Assembly: GCA_030632625.1 (NCBI GenBank)
Contig: DAOVUK010000207.1
Coordinates: 1 to 6,252 of the forward strand
DNA from: Gammaproteobacteria bacterium
GTDB taxonomy: Bacteria > Pseudomonadota > Gammaproteobacteria > GRL18
DNA length: 6,252 nucleotides
Direction: 5' to 3'
The position numbers were made by a program, and so were the translations under genes. The notes under the pieces were generated by a model, which was given only the letters and a program-made list of their open reading frames with translations, did not search any database and was not told the DNA's origin. Below, piece after piece: positions 1 to 4,663 of the stretch. Each line of letters opens with the position of its first letter. Within the stretch, counting starts at the first letter, position 1.

Positions 1-258
1 AGGGAAAAAGATTAAACTTCATTTTTCCTAACAACCTATAAATACGTTTAATAATTTTGGTGACAGGCTTATATTAAAAAGAGTCACTGTAAAATGTTAA
101 ACGGTAGATTTCTTGTTACGCAGAAGGTTATTCTTTACCATAAAGGTTCAAAATTTTTTTGAAAAAAGTAAAATCCAGAAAATTCAACTAAAGCATTTGC
201 TCACTGAAATAATCGCTATTATTTCTGGTGAGTGAATTGTTTTTTGAGATTTTTACAT
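1..258. other. Intergenic region left of the aminotransferase gene; no convincing gene
   Basis: All frames are broken by frequent stops and I recognise no protein here. The clearest element is the hairpin plus T-run at 195-245 (listed separately). A possible minus-strand start codon sits at 22-20, preceded by TAGGA, and would begin MKFNLFP before leaving the window. Only seven codons are visible, so it is not called as a gene. On the plus strand a weak promoter-like pair can be drawn (TTTAAT at 47-52, 17-base gap, TATATT at 70-75). Confidence 0.6.
195..245 (+). terminator. Probable plus-strand intrinsic terminator
   Basis: Bases 200-204 (CTCAC) pair with 228-232 (GTGAG), and 206-213 (GAAATAAT) pair with 218-225 (ATTATTTC), with a 4-base loop CGCT and a small 1x2 internal loop. 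In plus-strand RNA the stem extends outward through 195-199 with 233-237, including two G-U pairs. Six T follow at 240-245. On the minus strand the outer G-U pairs become A-C mismatches and no T-run follows, so it suits plus-strand transcripts better. The hairpin may still slow or protect the 3' end of the minus-strand aminotransferase transcript, whose stop is 27 bases away. The stem is AT-rich, so strength is uncertain. Confidence 0.5.
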
Positions 259-1422
259 CTATTGAATAGAGGCTATTATTTCATTTAAAATCTCAATAGC
301 ACCATCGATGACTTCTGTTGAAGTGTAATAATGGGGCGAAAATCTCACATTTCCATGTCGCATGGCACAAATGACATTTTTGGCCATCAGTTCATTATAA
401 AGTCTTTCAGACGAAATCGTATTATGTCTGAAGGAAACAATTCCACTTATTCTGTTCGCATTGCTATTGCTTTGTACTATGGTTTCAGGAATAGTTTCCA
501 GTTTTTTTATAATGTATCTACTATTTTTGACTAATAATTGCTCAATAAATTCAATATTCCTTTTTAAAATAAGTTTAATGCTGCAATTTAAAGCGTGAAT
601 TCCCAGCATATTCGGGCTGCCGCATTCAAATTTTCGAGCCGTTTCAGCTTCGGACCAGGTCAGTGAATCAAAATCAAATTGATTTTCTATCATACGCCAG
701 CCATATTGAGACAGTTTCAATTGGCTGCGTAAACTTGCTTTACAATAAAAGAGTCCCAGACCCTCAGGACTCATAAGCCACTTATGACCGTCAGCCATAA
801 CAAAGTCGGCATTAATTGCCTGAACATCAAATTTCAAAGCGCCAATGCTTTGAATTGCATCAACACAATACAGAATCTGATTTTGTTGGCAAAACTCACC
901 CAGTTTTTCTAAATTCATCCGAAAACCATCAGCATACTGGACAGAACTTACTGATAATAAACGTGTTTTGTCATCAATTGCAGCCATCAGATTGTCTTCT
1001 GGCGTATTATTGGGCTTATTTATATTTTTGTACAGGTCAACAAATTTAACCTCAACGCCCTGTGTCTGCAGGGATTGCCAGACAATGCGATTAGACGGAA
1101 ACTCCTGCTTTGCTATGACAATATTATCGCCGGGGTTCCAGCTGAGTCCATAAGCGACAAAAGACAGAGCTTCTGAGGTATTTTTTACTAAAGCGATATC
1201 ATCCTGTGAAGGAGCGTTAATGAGCTTAGCGATATTCTCGCGTAATTGCTGTTCAATGTTCAGCCATTGAAGATATTGACTGGCGCCCAGGCGGGCATTT
1301 TCATCAGCAAACTGTTTAATTACTTCAGCGGTCTTTAACGGCCATGGTGATACAGCCGCATGATTGAGATAGTAAATATTCTTACTTATGGAAAAATCGG
1401 ATGAAATATCAGTTGATTGCAT
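259..1422 (-). CDS. PLP-dependent aminotransferase class V-fold protein, cysteine desulfurase/epimerase-like, substrate unknown
   Basis: This 387-residue protein is a complete fold-type I PLP enzyme of the class V superfamily (cysteine desulfurases, isopenicillin-N epimerase-like and kynureninase-like proteins). Visible landmarks are the N-terminal YLNHAAVSP (residues 18-26), the cofactor phosphate-binding NTSEA (81-85), VDAIQS with Asp188 and Gln191 for the pyridine ring, and ADGHKWL with Lys214 as the predicted Schiff-base lysine. A substrate-loop-like ECGSPN segment follows. The C-terminus reads RHGNVRFSPHYY, where SufS-type desulfurases have R-x-G-H-H-C, so the desulfurase active-site cysteine is missing. 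A deaminase, lyase, epimerase or transaminase role is more likely than sulfur mobilisation, but this is inference. It should be cytosolic, with no signal peptide. The ATG at 1422 is preceded by AAGAGAAG. The gene is monocistronic as far as seen, with no suf or isc genes nearby. Confidence 0.9.
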   Translation of the reverse strand: MQSTDISSDFSISKNIYYLNHAAVSPWPLKTAEVIKQFADENARLGASQYLQWLNIEQQLRENIAKLINAPSQDDIALVKNTSEALSFVAYGLSWNPGDNIVIAKQEFPSNRIVWQSLQTQGVEVKFVDLYKNINKPNNTPEDNLMAAIDDKTRLLSVSSVQYADGFRMNLEKLGEFCQQNQILYCVDAIQSIGALKFDVQAINADFVMADGHKWLMSPEGLGLFYCKASLRSQLKLSQYGWRMIENQFDFDSLTWSEAETARKFECGSPNMLGIHALNCSIKLILKRNIEFIEQLLVKNSRYIIKKLETIPETIVQSNSNANRISGIVSFRHNTISSERLYNELMAKNVICAMRHGNVRFSPHYYTSTEVIDGAIEILNEIIASIQ

Positions 1423-1473
1423 GAACTTCTCTTTAAAATAACATTGTCTTGATAATTGAGATCTAGAAAAAGT

Positions 1474-1489
1474 CTTTACTGTTATAGCA
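1474..1489 (-). promoter_or_regulatory. Candidate extended -10 promoter for the aminotransferase gene
   Basis: On the minus strand the sequence reads TGC-TATAAC (plus positions 1489-1481), an extended -10 pattern that would start transcription near 1474, about 50 bases before the ATG. No good -35 hexamer lies at the usual distance, so the call depends on the TG extension alone. Confidence 0.3.
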
Positions 1490-1603
1490 TAAACACATTT
1501 ATTTTTTTGTAACTATTCAGCGTGTTTAGATTTTTCTGCAGAACAAGGCCCTCTTTTGACATCAAGGCAATACCAGCAGCACCTGGTGTAATAGGGGATA
1601 ATA

Positions 1604-1657
1604 CCGGGTAAAATCAGTATTCCTTTGATAATATTTGGCGCAGGAATACAGACCCGG
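1604..1657. repeat. Nested inverted repeat (two-helix stem or operator-like element)
   Basis: Outer arms are CCGGGT (1604-1609) and ACCCGG (1652-1657). Inner arms are GTATTCCT (1617-1624) and AGGAATAC (1642-1649). All 14 pairs are perfect; spacers between the arms are 7 bases on the left and 2 on the right, and the central loop is 17 bases. As RNA this is an interrupted stem-loop; as DNA it could be a dyad operator. It ends 43 bases before the -35 box of the SCP2-like gene. There is no T-run after it, so it is not an ordinary terminator. Function is unknown. Confidence 0.5.
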
Positions 1658-1700
1658 CTTATATTAAGTCTGACAGTAGTAAAAGTCTGAATTATAGTAA

Positions 1701-1729
1701 TTGACTATTGGGGTGTTAGTTATTAATAT
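1701..1729 (+). promoter_or_regulatory. Sigma70-type promoter for the SCP2-like gene
   Basis: TTGACT (1701-1706) is five of six to the -35 consensus, the spacer is exactly 17 bases, and TAATAT (1724-1729) is a good -10 box. Transcription would start near 1736, giving a leader of about 50 A-rich bases before the ATG at 1785. This is the best-looking promoter in the window. Confidence 0.6.
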
Positions 1730-1784
1730 GACCTTGTTGTCAAAAAGTAAAAAGAAATATATTTTAAAAATATGGAGGATGTAA

Positions 1785-2177
1785 ATGGCTGAGTTATTCG
1801 ATGATGAATGGATGAAATCTTTTCAAGGGATCTGGAATGCAGATCCCGGGTTAAAAGATGCTTTGGCAGAAATAGGTTTTAATTCAGTAATTGGTTATGG
1901 TATGCCTGACGGCGATACCATTGGTTTTATTGATGTTCAAAATGGTGAAGTTGTTGCCGCCGGTGCTTATGATGGTCGTGAACTGAGCTGGGACATCAGG
2001 GCTGCTCAAAAAAACTGGGAAAAATGGCTCAGTAAGGGTATTGGTATGGCTGGTATGGGCATGGCGGTTACTACAGGAAAAATGAAGTTTAAAACGGGTG
2101 ACTTTAAAGCAATGTTTAAAGATCCGAGAATGGCAGGTCCATTTATCAAGAGCTTTGAAGCAATGGGTAAAGTTTAA
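1785..2177 (+). CDS. SCP2 (sterol carrier protein 2)-like lipid-binding domain protein
   Basis: This 130-residue protein resembles stand-alone bacterial SCP2-like proteins, small alpha/beta folds with a hydrophobic tunnel for lipids or other apolar ligands. Supporting features are the strand-forming middle (GFIDVQNGEVVAAG, 47-60), the Trp-containing helix around 69-82, and the C-terminal pattern GMAVTTGKMKFKTGDFKAMF (92-111), which matches the family's 'G-K-hydrophobic-x-G-D-hydrophobic' signature near the ligand cavity. There is no signal peptide or membrane segment, so a cytosolic location is expected. It has 10 methionines in 130 residues, seven of them from residue 88 onward, which may line the cavity. 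The start is well supported: GGAGG at 1774-1778 lies six bases before the ATG. Its own promoter and strong terminator make it monocistronic. The family call is by eye, and the ligand and pathway are unknown. Confidence 0.75.
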   Translation: MAELFDDEWMKSFQGIWNADPGLKDALAEIGFNSVIGYGMPDGDTIGFIDVQNGEVVAAGAYDGRELSWDIRAAQKNWEKWLSKGIGMAGMGMAVTTGKMKFKTGDFKAMFKDPRMAGPFIKSFEAMGKV

Positions 2178-2200
2178 ATAACGACTCCTTGTCTGCAGTA

Positions 2201-2230
2201 GGGGCGAATCTGTGTGTTCGCCCTTTTTTT
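2201..2230 (+). terminator. Strong intrinsic terminator after the SCP2-like gene
   Basis: GGGCGAA (2202-2208) pairs perfectly with TTCGCCC (2217-2223) around an 8-base loop, and seven T follow (2224-2230). A G-U pair and an A-U pair can extend the base. The element lies 23 bases after the SCP2-like stop and separates that gene from deaD. Confidence 0.92.
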
Positions 2231-2290
2231 GTGAAAATGCATTAGTATATTATGTTTTAATAAAATAATGCTATTCCCGTCAATACAGAG

Positions 2291-2296
2291 TATAAT
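2291..2296 (+). promoter_or_regulatory. Candidate -10 box of the deaD promoter
   Basis: A perfect TATAAT lies 38 bases before the deaD start codon and downstream of the preceding terminator, so deaD needs a promoter in this gap. No good -35 hexamer stands 16-18 bases upstream (ATGCTA at 17), which leaves the assignment tentative. Transcription would begin near 2303, giving a leader of about 30 bases. Confidence 0.4.
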
Positions 2297-2334
2297 GGTT
2301 GGTTTTCCTAATCCTGTCCATTGAGGCTCTCTAG

Positions 2335-4182
2335 ATGTCATCCGCACCCGGTTCTAATATTTTATCATTTGATTCGCTTGATCTTTTACCCCCGATACTA
2401 CAAGCGGTGAATGACTCAGGTTATACCACGCCAACTGAAATACAAACTCAGAGTATTCCTCATTTACTAGCCGGCAAAGACATAATTGGTCAGGCTCAGA
2501 CAGGTACGGGTAAAACAGCTGCTTTTGCATTGCCGATACTGTGCAATATTGAACTGAACCTGAGAAAAACTCAGGTTTTAGTCCTGGCACCTACCCGTGA
2601 ACTGGCGATTCAGGTTGCTGAAGCGTTTCAAACCTACGCAAAGCATTTGCCTAAAATCAATATCGTGCCTGTCTATGGCGGTGCGCCCTATAGTGAACAG
2701 TTACGTGGTTTAAAGAAAGGCGCTCATATAGTCGTCGGTACGCCCGGGCGAGTGATGGATCATATCCGTAAAGGTTCTTTAAACTTATCTGCTTTGCAAA
2801 CCCTGGTATTAGATGAAGCAGATGAAATGCTGCGTATGGGCTTTATTGATGATGTTGAATGGGTGCTTGAACAATCACCTGAATCCCGGCAAATTGCCTT
2901 GTTTTCTGCAACGATGCCAACGGTTATACGTAAAATTGCACAAAAATATCTGGTTGAACCTGAACTGGTTAAAGTTGCTTCAAAGACAATGACTGCCGCG
3001 ACGATTCGTCAACGCTACTGGCGAGTGTACGGGGCCAGTAAACTGGATGCTCTCACCCGCATTTTAGAACTTGAAGATCATGATGCCATGCTGGTTTTCG
3101 TGAATACCAAAAATATGACCCTTGAATTAGCCGATCAACTGCAGACCAGGGGATTTGCCTGTGAAGCATTGAATGGTGATATTCCGCAAAATGGTCGTGA
3201 GCGTATTGTCGAGCGCCTTAAACGCGGACGTCTGGATATATTGATTGCCACCGATGTTGTGGCTCGTGGCCTGGATGTTCAACGTATCAGTCATGTAATC
3301 AATTATGATGCCCCTCGTGATAATGAATCCTATGTTCATCGAATTGGTCGTACAGGGCGTGCAGGTCGAGAGGGAGATGCGATTTTATTTGTGTCCAGAC
3401 GTGAAACCCGCTTATTAAAATCTATCGAAAGAACCACAAAACAGCCTATAACTGAAATGGAAATTCCTTCAGTTAAGAGAATTAATGAATTACGTATTAC
3501 CCGATATAAGAAAACAATTTTATCGACAATTGAAAAAATACAATCATCAAAAGATTATTCAGTTTTTACTAAAATGATTAATGAGCTTCATGAACAAGAA
3601 GGCGCTGAGACTGTTGATATTGCAGCCGCCCTGGCCCATATGTCAAATAATAATAAATCATTTCTTCTCAATGAATCGGAGTTCAAACATTTAAAGGATA
3701 AACGACCTTTTAAAGATGACTATGATGATCGAGGCAGCAGACCTAATTCAAGAAGAGAACGTGGTGAGAGAAAGAAAAAAGCACCGATGGGAAGCAAGGC
3801 AACGCCATTAAAGGGCATGCCTGATGTTCAGATGAAACGCTTTCGTGTTGAAGTGGGTTATGATCATGGTGTTAAACCCGGAAACATTGTGGGTGCCATT
3901 GCTAATGAGGCCGGTCTTGACAGCAAAATGATAGGCCAGATAGAAATCTATGATGGTTATTCTGTGGTTGATTTGCCTGATGGTATGCCCAAAGATGTTT
4001 TTCGGGATCTGCAAAATGCCTGGGTCTGTCAGCAGCAGTTAAAAATCAGTGCTTTCTCAGGTGGTTCTGGAGCGGGCTCAGGCAGAGGGGCTCCAGCTAA
4101 CAGTAATAAATCAAGAGGTAAACAGGGAAAGGGGCGAAAAACAAATAATCGTGCGCATCAACAGAGTAAACATAGTGACTAA
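2335..4182 (+). CDS. deaD: ATP-dependent DEAD-box RNA helicase DeaD/CsdA
   Basis: This 615-residue helicase unwinds short RNA duplexes; in gammaproteobacteria the family works in 50S ribosome assembly, mRNA decay and translation at low temperature. The motifs are complete: Q motif (Phe12 to Gln37), Walker A AQTGTGKT (54-61), PTREL (86-90), TPGR (136-139), DEAD (160-163), SAT (191-193), ATDVVARGLD (305-314) and HRIGRTGRAGR (335-345). After the two RecA-like domains come a helical dimerisation-like region (about 385-445), a charged linker rich in Arg, Lys and Asp (454-499), a DbpA-type RNA-binding domain (about 500-572), and a Gly/Ser/Lys-rich basic tail (573-615). This order and length match E. 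coli DeaD, about 629 residues, better than RhlE, SrmB or RhlB. GAGG at 2323-2326 sits eight bases before the ATG. No clear intrinsic terminator follows the stop. Confidence 0.95.
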   Translation: MSSAPGSNILSFDSLDLLPPILQAVNDSGYTTPTEIQTQSIPHLLAGKDIIGQAQTGTGKTAAFALPILCNIELNLRKTQVLVLAPTRELAIQVAEAFQTYAKHLPKINIVPVYGGAPYSEQLRGLKKGAHIVVGTPGRVMDHIRKGSLNLSALQTLVLDEADEMLRMGFIDDVEWVLEQSPESRQIALFSATMPTVIRKIAQKYLVEPELVKVASKTMTAATIRQRYWRVYGASKLDALTRILELEDHDAMLVFVNTKNMTLELADQLQTRGFACEALNGDIPQNGRERIVERLKRGRLDILIATDVVARGLDVQRISHVINYDAPRDNESYVHRIGRTGRAGREGDAILFVSRRETRLLKSIERTTKQPITEMEIPSVKRINELRITRYKKTILSTIEKIQSSKDYSVFTKMINELHEQEGAETVDIAAALAHMSNNNKSFLLNESEFKHLKDKRPFKDDYDDRGSRPNSRRERGERKKKAPMGSKATPLKGMPDVQMKRFRVEVGYDHGVKPGNIVGAIANEAGLDSKMIGQIEIYDGYSVVDLPDGMPKDVFRDLQNAWVCQQQLKISAFSGGSGAGSGRGAPANSNKSRGKQGKGRKTNNRAHQQSKHSD

Positions 4183-4201
4183 TCGCTACAGAGAGAAGAA
4201 A

Positions 4202-4209
4202 GGGGGGGG
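4202..4209. repeat. Homopolymer run of eight G
   Basis: Eight consecutive G lie in the 30-base gap between the convergent stop codons of deaD and the small minus-strand gene, preceded by a purine-only stretch (GAGAGAAGAAA). Such a tract is unusual in this AT-rich DNA and is prone to length change or sequencing error. Because it lies outside both reading frames, a change in length would not alter either protein as called. Confidence 0.9.
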
Positions 4210-4212
4210 ATG

Positions 4213-4548
4213 TCAAAAAATATCGTCATCTTCCTCAGATAAAATGGATTGAATGTGTTTTTTTCTGATTTTCTTTCTTTTCAGCAGCTTTTGCTGCGCT
4301 GCTTCCGGCAGGTCGGTCAATAATAAGACGTGCTTGTCCAGAAGCACATCTATCAAATCTTCCAGAACACGAATAAAATCACTATCAGACCGGTTCAGCA
4401 GATGATTTGTGTATTCGCTGTAATCCCCACTTTCTAAAAATTCAATAATTTCTTTATTACCCACCAAAAGTTCTTCGTCAGCATCATCCTGTCTTTCATG
4501 AAAAATAGCAATAATCTGTCTGTTTTCATCTCTTTTTATAAAAGGCAT
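4213..4548 (-). CDS. Conserved hypothetical protein ('tryptophan synthase beta-like' small protein)
   Basis: This 111-residue protein resembles a small gammaproteobacterial family often listed in databases as 'tryptophan synthase subunit beta like protein'. That name is misleading: the protein is far too short for TrpB and has no PLP-binding motif. Visible features are an N-terminal strand-like MPFIKRDENRQIIAIF (1-16), an acidic stretch (18-27), a helical core from 54 to about 90 with VLEDLIDVLL (61-70) and the family-typical LTDLPEAAQQKLL (77-89), a strongly basic RKKIRKK (91-97), and an acidic end (EEDDD, 105-109). It appears cytosolic, with no signal or membrane segment. AGGAG at 4562-4558 lies nine bases before the ATG. 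It converges on deaD and diverges from the secretion gene. Function is unknown; the family call is from memory of the sequence pattern. Confidence 0.85.
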   Translation of the reverse strand: MPFIKRDENRQIIAIFHERQDDADEELLVGNKEIIEFLESGDYSEYTNHLLNRSDSDFIRVLEDLIDVLLDKHVLLLTDLPEAAQQKLLKRKKIRKKHIQSILSEEDDDIF

Positions 4549-4581
4549 GAAGTTCGGCTCCTAAATATCTGTATCAATTAC

Positions 4582-4609
4582 TTGTTTTTTTTAATATAGC
4601 ATATAAAAT
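4582..4609 (+). promoter_or_regulatory. Weak candidate promoter of the type I secretion gene
   Basis: TTGTTT (4582-4587), a 16-base gap and TAAAAT (4604-4609) form a weak sigma70-like pair that overlaps the divergent candidate promoter. The whole 115-base gap is very AT-rich, so chance matches are likely. Confidence 0.25.
4586..4601 (-). promoter_or_regulatory. Candidate extended -10 promoter of the small minus-strand gene
   Basis: On the minus strand TGC-TATATT occupies 4601-4593, an extended -10 pattern placing the start near 4586, about 38 bases before the ATG at 4548. No clear -35 box is visible. Confidence 0.35.
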
Positions 4610-4620
4610 TAGTTTAATTT

Positions 4621-4645
4621 CCTGAAAGTATCGTTTTCAGGTTTT
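4621..4645 (+). promoter_or_regulatory. Hairpin with short T-run in the leader of the secretion gene
   Basis: CCTGAAA (4621-4627) pairs with TTTCAGG (4635-4641) around a 7-base loop, and TTTT follows (4642-4645). It ends 18 bases before the start codon at 4664. It could be a weak attenuator, an mRNA structure affecting initiation, or a dyad operator. The T-run is too short for a confident terminator call. Confidence 0.4.
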
Positions 4646-4663
4646 ATTGTTACTAGTGGACTT

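Larger units (their letters stand above)
1423..1784. other. Divergent intergenic region with nested inverted repeat and promoters
   Basis: This 362-base region separates the minus-strand aminotransferase from the plus-strand SCP2-like gene. I see no protein gene of useful length. It holds a candidate minus-strand extended -10 (1481-1489), a short hairpin (ACCAG 1572-1576 with CTGGT 1583-1587), the nested inverted repeat at 1604-1657, and the plus-strand promoter at 1701-1729. The last 50 bases are A-rich, as in a weakly structured leader, and end in GGAGG. Confidence 0.7.

Noticed and set aside
1..22. Possible minus-strand gene start (ATG at 22-20 preceded by TAGGA, beginning MKFNLFP).
   Set aside because: Only seven codons are visible before the window edge, which is too little to support a coding call.
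1..29. AGGGAAAAA and TTTTTCCT as a terminator-like stem at the left edge.
   Set aside because: The arms match only with a bulge, are almost entirely A-T pairs, and no T-run follows; the edge of the window prevents further judgement.
331..1153. Three plus-strand open frames (331-534, 816-1049, 968-1153) opposite the aminotransferase gene.
   Set aside because: They lie antisense to a gene with complete PLP-enzyme motifs, and none resembles a known protein.
1728..1784. Eighteen-codon frame (MTLLSKSKKKYILKIWRM, then stop) directly abutting and in frame with the SCP2-like start codon.
   Set aside because: Its ATG overlaps the -10 box of the best promoter, so the predicted transcript would start downstream of it, and its own ribosome binding site is poorly placed. 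The Lys-rich composition is what A-rich leader DNA would encode by chance.
4049..4252. Plus-strand frame of 67 codons running from the end of deaD into the small minus-strand gene.
   Set aside because: It is a frame shadow of the deaD tail, crosses the G-run, and its product has no family resemblance.
4282..4299. GC-rich hairpin (GCAGC/GCTGC around TTTT) that might terminate deaD transcription.
   Set aside because: It lies inside the coding sequence of the small minus-strand gene, where it encodes the conserved AAQQKLL stretch, and no T-run follows on the plus strand.
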